Shown one piece after another: positions 1 to 7,122 of a stretch of DNA of 13,020 bases; the stretch's first letter is position 1; each line of letters opens with the position of its first letter. The translations under genes and the position numbers were made by a program. The DNA is taken from the NCBI GenBank assembly GCA_021817025.1, contig JAKAWF010000079.1, positions 1 through 13,020 on the forward strand. Reading direction: 5' to 3'. The notes below the pieces were generated by a model. It had not been told where the DNA came from. It made no database searches and saw only the letters and a program-made list of their open reading frames with translations. The stretch is from a bacterium (GTDB lineage: Bacteria > Chloroflexota > Dormibacteria > UBA8260 > Bog-877).

Positions 1-297
1 TCCAGCCAGCAGAAGCGGCTCGACCTGGCCCGGGCCCTGGCCACCGCGCCCGAGGTGCTCCTGGTCGACGAGCTGGCGGCGGGGATGCGCCACGACGAGC
101 TGGACGGGGCGGCGGAGCTGCTGCGCCAGCTGGCCGCCGCCGGCCGCGCGCTCCTGGTGGTGGAGCACCTCATGGGGTTCGTGCGCCAGGTCACCGACCG
201 GGTGGTGGTGCTCAATGCTGGGACCACGATCTTCGCCGGCTCCCTGGAGGAGGCGTCCCAGGACCCCCATGTGGTGGAGGTCTTCCTCGGTGCCTGA
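1..297 (+). CDS. LivG-like branched-chain amino acid ABC transporter ATPase, C-terminal part
   Basis: The 3' end of a gene that begins before the window; 98 codons are visible in frame 1. It starts inside the ABC signature region (SSQQKRLDLARALA, a variant of the usual signature seen in LivG proteins), followed by Walker B (LLVDE) and the H-loop histidine (VVEHLMGFV). The AAGM segment after Walker B is typical of LivG, the ATPase that powers high-affinity uptake of branched-chain amino acids or related amides at the inner face of the membrane. An odd point is EL instead of the usual EP right after the catalytic glutamate. It overlaps the next gene, a LivF-type ATPase, by 8 bases, the normal livG-livF order. 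The substrate cannot be read from the ATPase alone. Confidence 0.88.
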   Translation, partial: SSQQKRLDLARALATAPEVLLVDELAAGMRHDELDGAAELLRQLAAAGRALLVVEHLMGFVRQVTDRVVVLNAGTTIFAGSLEEASQDPHVVEVFLGA

Positions 298-1018
298 GCA
301 GGCCGAGAAGTGCCTTGAGGTGCGGGGGCTGGGGGCCGGCTACGGCTCGCTCCAGGTCCTCTGGGACTTCGACCTCGAGATCGGGGCCGGGGAGAGCGTC
401 GTGGTCCTGGGCCCCAACGGCGCCGGCAAGTCCACGCTCTTGAAGACCGTGCTGGGCCTCCTGCCCGCCCGGACCGGGTCGATCTCCTTCTTCGGCCGGC
501 GGATCGAGGGGCTGCGGACCAGCCAGCGGGTGCGGGCCGGCATCGCCTACATGAGCGAGGTCGGCATCTTCCCCGAGCTGTCGGTGGAGGAGAACCTGCT
601 CATGGGCGGGTACGGCCTGCCCCGCGGCCGCCTGCGGCGCCGGATCGACGAGCTGTGCCAGCTGTTCCCCGAGGTGGCCCGCAACCGCCGGGGCCCCGCG
701 TGGAAGCTGAGTGGCGGCCAGCGCAAGATGGTGGGGGTGGCCAAGGCGCTGGTCGCGGACCCCCGGCTCCTGGTCCTGGACGAGCCCTCGGCCGGGCTCT
801 CGCCGGTCTACGTCAGCAGCGTGGTGGAGGCGCTCGCCCGCACCCGGCGCGAGGCGGGGCCGGCGCTCCTGGTGGTGGAGCAGAACATGAAGTTCCTGGC
901 GGTGGCAGAGAGGGTCTACGTCATCGAGGGCGGGCGCCTCCGCTTCCAGGGCACCGTCCCGGAGCTGGAGGCTGACGACTCCCTGCGGCGCGCCTACTTC
1001 GGCCTCCAGGGGGCCTGA
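290..1018 (+). CDS. livF: LivF-like branched-chain amino acid ABC transporter ATPase
   Basis: A 242-residue ABC ATPase, the usual LivF length (about 235-245). I chose the GTG at 290, which overlaps the end of the upstream LivG-like gene; an upstream start at 215 in the same frame would only add an out-of-character extension inside livG. Visible motifs are Walker A (GPNGAGKST), the signature KLSGGQ, Walker B (LLVLDEPSAGL) and the switch-loop segment LVVEQN, in which Gln stands where most ABC ATPases have His, a LivF hallmark. It would pair with the LivG-like ATPase and the LivH/LivM permeases to energise branched-chain amino acid import. It is the last gene of its operon here: the next gene runs the opposite way and the intervening 34 bases are a GC-rich repeat. 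This is the last clearly core gene before the accessory region. Confidence 0.9.
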   Translation: MPEQAEKCLEVRGLGAGYGSLQVLWDFDLEIGAGESVVVLGPNGAGKSTLLKTVLGLLPARTGSISFFGRRIEGLRTSQRVRAGIAYMSEVGIFPELSVEENLLMGGYGLPRGRLRRRIDELCQLFPEVARNRRGPAWKLSGGQRKMVGVAKALVADPRLLVLDEPSAGLSPVYVSSVVEALARTRREAGPALLVVEQNMKFLAVAERVYVIEGGRLRFQGTVPELEADDSLRRAYFGLQGA

Positions 1019-1022
1019 CCCC

Positions 1023-1052
1023 GCCGGCCCCGGCCGCCGGCCCCGGCCGCCG
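1023..1052. repeat. GC tandem repeat between convergent genes, possible bidirectional terminator
   Basis: GCCGGCCCCGGCC occurs twice head to tail (1023-1035 and 1036-1048), followed by GCCG. Each unit is nearly self-complementary, so the transcript could fold from either strand. It fills the gap between the convergent livF and recombinase genes, where a terminator is expected. There is no T run, so intrinsic termination is an inference. Confidence 0.5.
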
Positions 1053-2033
1053 TCAGAGCGGCGGCGGGAGCGCCTCCAGCCCCTGGTCCAAAGGGTCCGC
1101 CGCCAGCCCCCGTTCCAGGTCGAGGGCGGTCACCGAGGCGTAGTGGTCCAGGGTGGTGGAGGGCCTGGCGTGTCCCAGGGTGCGCGAGACCACCACCAGC
1201 GGGATCCCCGCCCGAAGCCACCTGGCGCAGGCGGCGTGGCGGAGGTCGTGCGGGCTCAGCGGTGGCAGGCCGGCCCGCTGGCAGCAGAGGGCCAGGATCT
1301 CCCGGGCCCGGCGGTCCGAGAGCCGTCCCTGGCGGGAGCGGAAGAGGGGGGCCGAGCCGTCCCCCTCCCCGCGACAGGCGAGCTCGGCCTCCAGCTGGCT
1401 GCGCACCCTGGGGCCGAGGGGGACCGCCCTGGTCCCGGTCTTGCCAGAGAGGTGGAGCAGCCCCTCCTGGTAGGAGGAGAGATCGCAGCGCAGCAGCTCC
1501 GAGATCCTGGCCCCGGTCCCCAGAAGCAGCAGCAGGAGGAGCTGGGCCCTTTCGTCCGGGGCGGCGGCGATGAGCCGCAGGGACTGCTCCAGGGAGATGG
1601 CCGGGCTCGGATGGTGCGCCGGCACCGGCTGCACCCGAAGCCCCTCGGAGAGCCCCTCCCGGACCAGCCGGGAGCGCTCCAGAAAGCGCAGGAACTGGCG
1701 CAGGAAGAGAAGGCGGTGGTGGCGGGTGGAGGGTGCCAGGTGGCTGAGGCTGGCCTCGTAGGCGAGCAGGAGGGGGAAGTCGAGGTCCAGCCCCCGGGTT
1801 ACCCCCCTTGCCTCGGCGAAGCGGCTGAAGGAGAGCAGCACCCCCCGGTACTCCCGGCTGCTGCTCTCCCTCCCGGTGCTGGCGGCGAAGAGCTCCACCA
1901 GCTCCTGGACTGTGAGCTCTGGGGCCGGGATCGCCACCTCGCCTTTGTCCGCCGGGGGCCCTGACGTGGGCCCCTGCGGGGCCCAATGCCGGCGCGATGC
2001 CCGGCTCGCCCGCTCCCCGACTGCTGGAGGCAT
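1053..2033 (-). CDS. Tyrosine recombinase / integrase (XerC/D-like)
   Basis: A 326-residue tyrosine recombinase with the complete catalytic set: Arg176 (GTGARISELL), Lys198 (SGKTGTRAVPL), His262 and Arg265 (HDLRHAAC), His288 (LGHARPSTT) and the nucleophile Tyr298 (DHYA). Residues about 40-140 are a helical SAM-like core-binding domain (LTVQELVELF... to RFLERSRLV). These enzymes cut and rejoin DNA through a 3'-phosphotyrosine bond, serving integration, excision, inversion or dimer resolution. The first 32 residues are low-complexity Pro/Arg/Ala; a GTG at 1937 (residue 33), preceded by AAAGGCGAG, is an alternative start that would give a roughly 294-residue, Xer-sized protein. It converges on livF and diverges from the DndB-like gene, and its position exactly at the border between core and accessory DNA fits an island integrase. 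The integration target is not identified. It could instead be a resident Xer-type enzyme. Confidence 0.88.
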   Translation of the reverse strand: MPPAVGERASRASRRHWAPQGPTSGPPADKGEVAIPAPELTVQELVELFAASTGRESSSREYRGVLLSFSRFAEARGVTRGLDLDFPLLLAYEASLSHLAPSTRHHRLLFLRQFLRFLERSRLVREGLSEGLRVQPVPAHHPSPAISLEQSLRLIAAAPDERAQLLLLLLLGTGARISELLRCDLSSYQEGLLHLSGKTGTRAVPLGPRVRSQLEAELACRGEGDGSAPLFRSRQGRLSDRRAREILALCCQRAGLPPLSPHDLRHAACARWLRAGIPLVVVSRTLGHARPSTTLDHYASVTALDLERGLAADPLDQGLEALPPPL

Positions 2034-2296
2034 CAGCCAGGGCGGGGACCGGCGCCTCGAACGGGTCGACCCGCAGGCTGGGGCGGATTGGGGAGGAAGC
2101 GGGATCCGGCGGCTCCACCGGAGCCGCCGACCCCAGCCGGTTGCGGTGGAAGCCCGATCCCTGCGACTCGACGCAGTCGAGCCGCGGGGCGGAAGCGTGG
2201 GACGGCGAGCGAGCTGCGCTCGCCCGCGGTCCCCCGCAGGTTGCGGCGGGTGGGAGGGGAACTCAACCCGAATAGAACTGGGTCCACGTCGAACCC
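2034..2296. other. Intergenic region with a cluster of strong GC hairpins
   Basis: No gene is supported here. Three perfect stem-loops stand out: 2107-2129 (10-bp stem CGGCGGCTCC, loop ACC), 2161-2176 (CTGCG/CGCAG, loop ACTCGA) and 2204-2224 (8-bp stem GGCGAGCG, loop AGCTG). A GGTTGCGG motif occurs twice, near 2138 and 2239. None of the hairpins has a T run. The segment lies between the divergent recombinase and DndB-like promoter region. It could hold a recombination site or a structured leader, but nothing in the sequence decides this. Confidence 0.5.
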
Positions 2297-2326
2297 AGGA
2301 GCTCCGAGCTTTCTTGCCGCGAGCTC

Positions 2327-2355
2327 TTGACAGCAGCGCCAGCAGCTCCTATACT
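2327..2355 (+). promoter_or_regulatory. Consensus sigma70-type promoter of the DndB-like gene
   Basis: TTGACA at 2327-2332 and TATACT at 2350-2355 are separated by exactly 17 bp, a perfect -35 with a near-perfect -10. Transcription would start near 2362, giving a leader of about 53 bases. The -35 abuts GAGCTC box 2 (2321-2326) and the spacer contains box 3, so occupation of the boxes would block RNA polymerase. In such GC-rich DNA a promoter this good is unlikely by chance. Confidence 0.8.
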
Positions 2356-2386
2356 CCTGCCCAGGAGCTCGCTACACTGGACTCAT

Positions 2387-2408
2387 GAGCTCCTAGCAGC
2401 AGGAGCTC
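2387..2408 (+). promoter_or_regulatory. Inverted repeat that can sequester the Shine-Dalgarno sequence
   Basis: GAGCTCCT (2387-2394) and AGGAGCTC (2401-2408) form a perfect 8-bp inverted repeat with a 6-base loop, AGCAGC. The 3' arm holds the ribosome binding site AGGAG (2401-2405), 9 bases before the ATG at 2415. In mRNA the hairpin would hide the site; in DNA the same sequence supplies boxes 5 and 6 of the array. A three-codon frame, ATG AGC TCC TAG at 2385-2396, also lies in the leader but lacks a well-placed ribosome binding site. Confidence 0.6.
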
Positions 2409-2414
2409 GAAGAC

Positions 2415-3566
2415 ATGAAGGTCAGGTTCCCGGCCCTGAAGGGTCGAATCGGCGGTCGCGACTACTACGCCACGATGATGGCCTTGTCTGAGGTACCACG
2501 CTTCTTCAAGTTCAACGACTGGGAACAAATAGACCCCCAGGCAAGGGCACAGCGGGCCCTGAACCTATCTCGTATTCCTGACATCACTAAGTACATCCTC
2601 GAAAACGAAGACGGCTACATCTTCTCGTCGATCACCGCTTCTTACACGAGCGATGTTAACTTCATTCCGTCTGCTGACGATCCCCGGGTGGGGGACTTGG
2701 AGATGGATTTGGAGCAGATGGAGTTCGTCATCAACGACGGTCAGCACCGGGCGGCTGCGATTGCCGCGGCCCTTAAAGACAGCCCTGGCTTGGGGCAAGA
2801 ACGCATCAGCGTTCTGCTGTTTCCCACGGAAGATCTAAGCCGGCTTCAGCAAATGTTCTCCGATCTGAACCGCTTTGCCCACAAGACGCCGAAGTCGCTT
2901 GACATCCTGTACGACCAGCGCGACAATCTCTCAAAGCTAACGCTCGAGATGGCAGAGCGGGTTTCGGCATTTACCGGCATGATCGACAAGGAGCGAGTCT
3001 CGATCCCTCTCCGCTCGGAAAAGCTCACCACGCTTTCTGCTTTGTACGACGCAAATACAGAGCTCCTCGGCCCGACTGTGGACAAGCCGGGCACACCCGA
3101 CTTCGACGAGCGGCTCGACCGCGCCGTGTCCTATTGGACGCACGTGGCCAAGGTTATTCCCGACTGGGACCGGGTGCGGCGTGGTGACCTCCGCGCTGCT
3201 GCCCTCCGCCAAGAAAAGATCAACACGCATACCGTTGTGCTACGCGCCCTCGGTGCATTGGGCCATGACTTGCTGGTCCAGTACCCCTCAGACTGGCAAG
3301 ACCGGCTCTCTACTCTGAGCTCGGTCGATTGGCGCAAGTCGGTGGGAACCGGAGTTAACCCCTTATGGGACAACGTATGCATTGTTGCCGGATCGGTGGT
3401 GTCGAACCGGCAAGCCCGCAAAGCGACTGAAGCCGTGCTAAAGCAGGTCCTTGGCCTGACGCTCGGCGTACAGGAGCGGCAGATCATGCTCGGCATGAAT
3501 AAAATGGCGCCCACCTCCACCGTCGCGCCGCCAACTCCCGCCGTGGTTGGCGGAGCTACAGAGTAG
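2415..3566 (+). CDS. dndB: DndB-family protein (DGQHR domain), putative transcriptional regulator
   Basis: A 383-residue protein with the signature NDGQHR at residues 107-112 and the second DndB hallmark MFSDLNRFAHKTPKSLDILYD at 147-167. Length and domain order match DndB, the accessory protein of DNA phosphorothioation loci that has been described as a transcriptional repressor of dnd genes; the DGQHR fold is related to ParB/Srx-type nucleotide-binding domains. The ATG at 2415 follows AGGAG at 9 bases. Its promoter is embedded in the 22-bp-phased GAGCTC boxes, suggesting autoregulation. The next gene, a GHKL ATPase, starts 3 bases after the stop, so the two are one operon. No other dnd gene is visible, so a role in sulfur modification is not supported here. 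GC is clearly lower than in livF or the recombinase, consistent with horizontal transfer. Family assignment is strong; the role is inferred. Confidence 0.85.
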   Translation: MKVRFPALKGRIGGRDYYATMMALSEVPRFFKFNDWEQIDPQARAQRALNLSRIPDITKYILENEDGYIFSSITASYTSDVNFIPSADDPRVGDLEMDLEQMEFVINDGQHRAAAIAAALKDSPGLGQERISVLLFPTEDLSRLQQMFSDLNRFAHKTPKSLDILYDQRDNLSKLTLEMAERVSAFTGMIDKERVSIPLRSEKLTTLSALYDANTELLGPTVDKPGTPDFDERLDRAVSYWTHVAKVIPDWDRVRRGDLRAAALRQEKINTHTVVLRALGALGHDLLVQYPSDWQDRLSTLSSVDWRKSVGTGVNPLWDNVCIVAGSVVSNRQARKATEAVLKQVLGLTLGVQERQIMLGMNKMAPTSTVAPPTPAVVGGATE

Positions 3567-3569
3567 ATC

Positions 3570-4928
3570 ATGGACAACTATTCGCTCTTCTACAAGCTCC
3601 TTCACGCCGAAACCGAAGACGCAGTGGAGCGTATTCTAGACGACGCTGGATACGGCATTGGTGACCTGTCGCACTGGCGGCCGCTCGGAGGGTTCGGCAA
3701 CAATTTCGGAGCCGTGGGAAACCAACAGAGTGACCCGTCGAATGCTCTCCTTGAAAAGATAATCAATGCGATCGACGCCTCCTTCATGGCACTGTGCTAC
3801 GAGCAGAACATTGATCCGAAGGGGCCACATGCACCGCAAACGATGGCCGCTGCCTCCGAGCTCTTTCTCGGAATTCCGGGAGGGAGGCTAAACGACGTGG
3901 AGGACCAGCGCCGGCTTCGGGAGATGGCAGAGAACATCCAGCTTGTTGCAGTTGGAGGCAAGGCCAACCCTTCTTACCTGATCATCGACCGCGGCGAAGG
4001 TCAGACGCCGTCACAGTTTCCAAAGACTTTTCTGTCCCTGCATGAAGACAATAAGATCGCGATCCCCTTTGTCCAGGGAAGGTTCAACTCCGGGGGAACT
4101 GGGATTCTTCAGTTCTGTGGAACGAAGAATTTCCAATTAATCGTCTCCAAGCGGAGGCCCGGATGTCCCGCGGAACCGACTGACCTGACGCAGGACCAGT
4201 GGGGGTTTACTATCGTCCGACGGATCCTACCGTCTGCGGGCCGTAAAAACTCTAGCTACTACTACCTTGCTCCCGGAGGCTCAGTTCCCACCTTTGCAAG
4301 AGATGCGGTTCAGGTGATGCCTGGCCCATCGGCCAAGGACCGGCCCGCGACACCGTATGTGGGGGGCCTCAGATTCGGAACTTGCATCAAGCTATACGAC
4401 TACAGGTGGGTCGCGAAGTCGTTGATCACGACGGACGGCCGTTACGAGCTTGAGCGGGTCCTGCTGTCGGCGGCGATTCCGTTTCGTGTCGTTGAGACGC
4501 GAGATTACAGGGCCAACTACTATAGTGCCACTGTGACGGGTGGCTGGAATCGTGCCACGGCCGATGACCGAGACGGGGATGCGATTAAGCTTGAACCTGG
4601 ATTCCCTGCCTACGGCCATCTGAATCTTGATGGGATCGGGATGCTCCCATACAGCATCGCCGTCTTCAAGCGTGATACGAACGACCGCCATATTCCTCGT
4701 GGTGTACTTTTCGCGTTAAACGGACAGGTCCACGGGTCGCTACCGTCGGACTTCATACGAAGCCGTCTGAAGTTCGATTTCCTAACCGGCAGTTACGGCA
4801 CACTGCTTGTCACAGTAGATTGTGGCGGGATGAATCAGCAGGTACGCGAGGACTTTTTCATGGCCTCTCGCGACCGGGTCAGGGCGAACGAGACATATCG
4901 AGCGATCTACCCCACTTTCCGCAGGTGA
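3570..4928 (+). pseudogene. GHKL/MORC-like ATPase, N-terminal part, truncated by an insertion sequence
   Basis: Encodes 452 residues, of which the first 447 (to the Tyr codon at 4908-4910) are native and the last five plus the stop come from the end of the inserted element. The ATP-binding motifs of the GHKL fold are all present: N-box ELLxN-like LLEKIINAIDA (E62, N66, D69), G1 box DRGEG (140-144), G2 box GRFNSGGTG (170-178) and a G3-like GTCIKL (270-275). The second half resembles the S5-type domain that follows in MutL, Hsp90 and MORC proteins. Prokaryotic MutL/MORC-type ATPases have been described in predicted restriction-modification loci, where ATP-driven clamp closure may act on DNA. 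It starts 3 bases after the dndB stop. The 3' part of the gene continues at 7133; excision of the element restores a 788-residue frame. Whether this half is stable or functional alone is unknown. Confidence 0.85.
4904..4910 (+). repeat. Target site duplication, left copy (GATCTAC)
   Basis: GATCTAC here is repeated at 7126-7132 directly outside the other end of the IS1634-like element. Joining 4910 to 7133 recreates the uninterrupted ATPase frame (gcg atc tac | gat cgt ctc), which independently confirms these coordinates. Confidence 0.92.
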
Positions 4929-4948
4929 GGCAGGTGAAATCGTGACAC
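4915..4948 (+). repeat. Left terminal inverted repeat of the IS1634-like element
   Basis: A 12-bp outer block (4915-4926) and a 14-bp inner block (4935-4948) match the right end perfectly in inverse orientation; the 8 bases between them (4927-4934) match at only two positions. Two conserved blocks suggest separate transposase contacts for cleavage and binding, as is usual for IS ends. Confidence 0.85.
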
Positions 4949-4960
4949 AGGGGAAGGGGG

Positions 4961-5338
4961 TCAAGGCGGGGTGATGGCAGCGGCCGCAGCGAGGAGACGG
5001 TCGGTGACCCGGACAGAGAGCTGCTCGAGTTCGGCCAGCTGCTGGTCGTAGAGGCGGCCGTTCTCGAGCCATCCTTGGAGCAGAGCGGCCTGGGCCTCGG
5101 AGAGGGTCACGGTTACGGTCTTGCCCTTGACCTTGCGGGTCCACTGCCAGTAGGGACCGTGTAGCCGGGGAGGATCCGCCTGGCAGCGGCAGCTGGGCTT
5201 GCCACAACGGGTGAAGCGGCGGAGCAAGGTGCCGCGGCGGAACAAGCCGATCTTGCCGAGGTCAGCGAGCAAGGCTCGCTGCCGGGCGAGCTCGGCGGGT
5301 GAAGGTTGGAGGGGTTTCTGGGGGGAGTGGCTGGCCAT
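4961..5338 (-). CDS. DUF6788-family protein, IS passenger
   Basis: A 125-residue basic protein whose core RRFTRCGKPSCRC continues with LHGPYWQWTRKVKGKTVTVTLS, the pattern I recognise as DUF6788, a small protein often encoded next to IS1634-type transposases. Cys residues in CxxxxCxC spacing (RCGKPSCRCQ) may bind a metal. The C-terminal third (about 85-125) is a helical, Leu/Ala/Glu-rich stretch. Its ATG at 5338 lies 57 bases from the transposase ATG and the two genes diverge from a shared control region. It lies wholly between the terminal repeats, so it belongs to the element. Its function is not established; an accessory DNA-binding or regulatory role in transposition is an inference. Confidence 0.75.
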   Translation of the reverse strand: MASHSPQKPLQPSPAELARQRALLADLGKIGLFRRGTLLRRFTRCGKPSCRCQADPPRLHGPYWQWTRKVKGKTVTVTLSEAQAALLQGWLENGRLYDQQLAELEQLSVRVTDRLLAAAAAITPP

Positions 5339-5395
5339 GGACTCTCACAGTATGCTATACTGCTAGGCGATGGTCAAGCCCCCTGCCACCTGGAC
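5339..5395. promoter_or_regulatory. Divergent promoter/operator region of the IS1634-like element
   Basis: Between the DUF6788 and transposase starts lies AGTATGCTATACT (5349-5361), an interrupted palindrome (AGTAT/ATACT) containing TATACT on the plus strand and TATAGC on the minus strand, both acceptable -10 elements. No good -35 is visible at 17 bp. The symmetry would let one protein control both genes. Confidence 0.45.
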
Positions 5396-7087
5396 ATGAC
5401 CCAACGGGGATTCGAACTGCGTAGTCAGCTCCTGGGTCCCCTCCCCATCATCAACCGCTTCCTCGACCGCTTGGGTCTCGACTCCCTCCTGGAGCAGGCG
5501 CTGGAGACCGACTCGCGGTCCCGGATGCCCCCTGCCACCGCCTTGGGGGTGGTGCTGCGCAACCTCGTCCAGCAGCGGCAGCCGCTCTACGCCTTGGGCG
5601 ACTGGGTGGCGGAACGAGATCCGGCGGTTCTAGGACTGCAGGACACCTCAGCCCGGCTCAACGACGACTGCGTGGGCAGAGCTTTGGAGAGGCTCTTCGA
5701 TGCCGACCGGGCCCTCCTGCAGACCGAGGTGGTGGTCAACGCCATCCGCCGTTTCGGAATCGACTGCACCGAGTTCCACAACGACAGCACCAGCATCACC
5801 TTCAGCGGCGACTACGCGGATGCCCATGGCCAGCCACGGCGGGGCCAGGCCACCTTGAACGTCGATCACGGCCACAACAAGGATCATCGGCCTGACCTAA
5901 AGCAGTTGCTTTGGATCCTCACCGTCTCGGCCGACGGCGCGGTGCCGGTGCACTTCCGGGTGGCGGACGGGAAGACCGAGGACAGCCAGACTCACCAGGA
6001 GACCTGGGATATCCTCCACCGCCTAGCGGGCAATCCCCAGTTTCTCTACATCGCCGACTCCAAGTTGTGCACCCGGGAGAACATGGGCCACATCGACGCC
6101 AATGGAGGGCGCTTCCTCACCGTGCTGCCCCGCACTCGCAAGGAGGACGCCGATTTCCGGGAGTGGCTTCAGGCTCACCAGCCAGAGTGGGCCCTGGTGC
6201 GTCAGGACCAAGGCCGGGACGGAGTTGCCGACCACTACTTCATGACCGAGGCGCCCTGGCCCTCGGCCGAAGGCTACCGAGTGGCGTGGGTGCTCAGCTC
6301 CGGCAAGGCGCGTCAAGACGCGCAGACCCGCCAGGCCCACATCGTGAAAGCCACGCACCGGCTGGAGGAGTTGCGGGCGCGGCTGCTGTCACCCAAGGCG
6401 CGCATCCGCACCAAGGCTTCCGCCGCCCAGGCCGCCCAAGCCATCCTGACCGAGCTGTCCAGCCAGCGGTTCATCGAGGTCAGGGTGGAAGAGGTGATCG
6501 AGCCTCGCTTTCGGCAAGTGACCCGTGGGCGTGCCGGTGCTGAGACCACCTACCGACGGCAGGACCGGGTCCACATCGAGCTCACCTGGCGCGTGCTCGA
6601 AGACCAGGTCGCCTACGTGGCCAAGTCGGATGGGATGTTTCCCTTCATCACCAACTGCCGCGATCTCTCCCTGGCCGACCTGCTCGACCACTACAAGTAC
6701 CAGCCCTACCTGGAGCGGCGCCACGAACAACTGAAGACCGGCCTGCTGGTCACCCCGATGTGGCTGAAGAGCGTGACCCGCATCGAACCGCTGCTCTTCC
6801 TCTTCTTTGTGGCCCTGCTGGTGAGAGCCCTCATCGAACGCGAGATCCGCTCCCGGATGAAGGCGTCCGACCTCGCCACCCTGCCCATCTATCCCGAAGA
6901 CCGGCCCTGCTCCGCCCCCACTGCCGAGCGCATCCTGGACATCTTCACCACCATTCAGCGTCATGACCTCGTCGATGCTCGCGGCCGGCTCGTCCAGAGC
7001 TTCGAGCCTGAGCTCACTCCCATCCAGCGCCGAGTCTTGCGCCTTCTGGGCATGTCCCCCGCCGTCTACCACCAAAGTCAGCCCTGA
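5396..7087 (+). CDS. IS1634-family DDE transposase
   Basis: A 563-residue transposase starting at ATG 5396 (MTQRGFELRSQLLGPLPIINRF). This start gives the family's usual N-terminus; a TTG at 5306 in the same frame would overlap the divergent DUF6788 gene and is rejected. The N-terminal part resembles the DUF4277 domain. Catalytic candidates are Asp130 (FHNDSTS), Asp221 (YIADSKL) and Glu444 in the family segment YLERRHEQLK (or Glu440). A long insertion lies between the second Asp and the Glu, as in IS4-related RNase H-fold enzymes. The C-terminal stretch PLLFLFFVALLVRALIEREIR is hydrophobic and typical of the family, not a membrane anchor. It would cut at the 34-bp ends and integrate with 7-bp duplications as seen here. 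No frameshift or stop is present, so it is probably functional. Confidence 0.93.
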   Translation: MTQRGFELRSQLLGPLPIINRFLDRLGLDSLLEQALETDSRSRMPPATALGVVLRNLVQQRQPLYALGDWVAERDPAVLGLQDTSARLNDDCVGRALERLFDADRALLQTEVVVNAIRRFGIDCTEFHNDSTSITFSGDYADAHGQPRRGQATLNVDHGHNKDHRPDLKQLLWILTVSADGAVPVHFRVADGKTEDSQTHQETWDILHRLAGNPQFLYIADSKLCTRENMGHIDANGGRFLTVLPRTRKEDADFREWLQAHQPEWALVRQDQGRDGVADHYFMTEAPWPSAEGYRVAWVLSSGKARQDAQTRQAHIVKATHRLEELRARLLSPKARIRTKASAAQAAQAILTELSSQRFIEVRVEEVIEPRFRQVTRGRAGAETTYRRQDRVHIELTWRVLEDQVAYVAKSDGMFPFITNCRDLSLADLLDHYKYQPYLERRHEQLKTGLLVTPMWLKSVTRIEPLLFLFFVALLVRALIEREIRSRMKASDLATLPIYPEDRPCSAPTAERILDIFTTIQRHDLVDARGRLVQSFEPELTPIQRRVLRLLGMSPAVYHQSQP

Positions 7088-7088
7088 C

Positions 7089-7122
7089 GTGTCACGATTT
7101 CAGGTAGCCGACCTGCGGAAAG
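7089..7122 (-). repeat. Right terminal inverted repeat of the IS1634-like element
   Basis: The inverse complement of 4915-4948 with identical outer 12 bp (7111-7122) and inner 14 bp (7089-7102). The inner block begins immediately after the transposase stop codon (7085-7087), so the gene runs right up to the element's end. Confidence 0.85.

Larger units (their letters stand above)
2297..2408. promoter_or_regulatory. Operator array: GAGCTC boxes at exact 22-bp spacing plus a sixth box
   Basis: GAGCTC or a one-base variant starts at 2299, 2321, 2343 (CAGCTC), 2365 and 2387: five boxes with exactly 22 bp between starts, about two helical turns, so all lie on the same DNA face. A sixth perfect box at 2403 breaks the phase (16 bp). 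Several are extended as AGGAGCTC or GAGCTCCT. The array covers the promoter from upstream of the -35 to the start codon of the DndB-like gene, the arrangement expected of a cooperative repressor. Similarity between units is largely limited to the core, so this is not a simple tandem duplication. Binding by the DndB-like product is an inference from the known repressor role of DndB proteins. Confidence 0.75.

Noticed and set aside
994..2118. Long open frame (374 codons) antisense to livF's end and overlapping the recombinase
   Set aside because: Gly/Pro/Ala/Arg-rich shadow of the recombinase gene; the frame 1053-2033 carries all catalytic residues.
2270..2300. A tRNA 3' end or tRNA-derived attachment site (GGGTTCGA on the minus strand)
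   Set aside because: The bases around it do not form a T arm of the right length, and there is no acceptor stem or CCA partner.
2385..2396. Three-codon leader frame ATG AGC TCC TAG as a regulatory leader peptide
   Set aside because: The nearest AGGAG is 17 bases upstream of the ATG, too far; the ATG probably arises from the operator sequence.
2297..2408. A CRISPR array suggested by regular spacing
   Set aside because: Only a 6-8 bp core repeats, with 14-16 bp between cores; far too short for CRISPR repeats and it overlies a promoter.
2415..4928. A complete DNA phosphorothioation (Dnd) or Ssp system
   Set aside because: Only a DndB-family gene is present; no cysteine desulfurase, PAPS-reductase-like DndC, DndD ATPase or DndE is visible in the window.
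4932..7105. AGGT on both sides of a 13-14 bp inverted repeat, suggesting a 4-bp target duplication and a shorter element
   Set aside because: Joining there puts the two ATPase halves out of frame and leaves a stop; the outer 12-bp repeat block and the GATCTAC duplication give an in-frame rejoin, so the larger boundaries are right.
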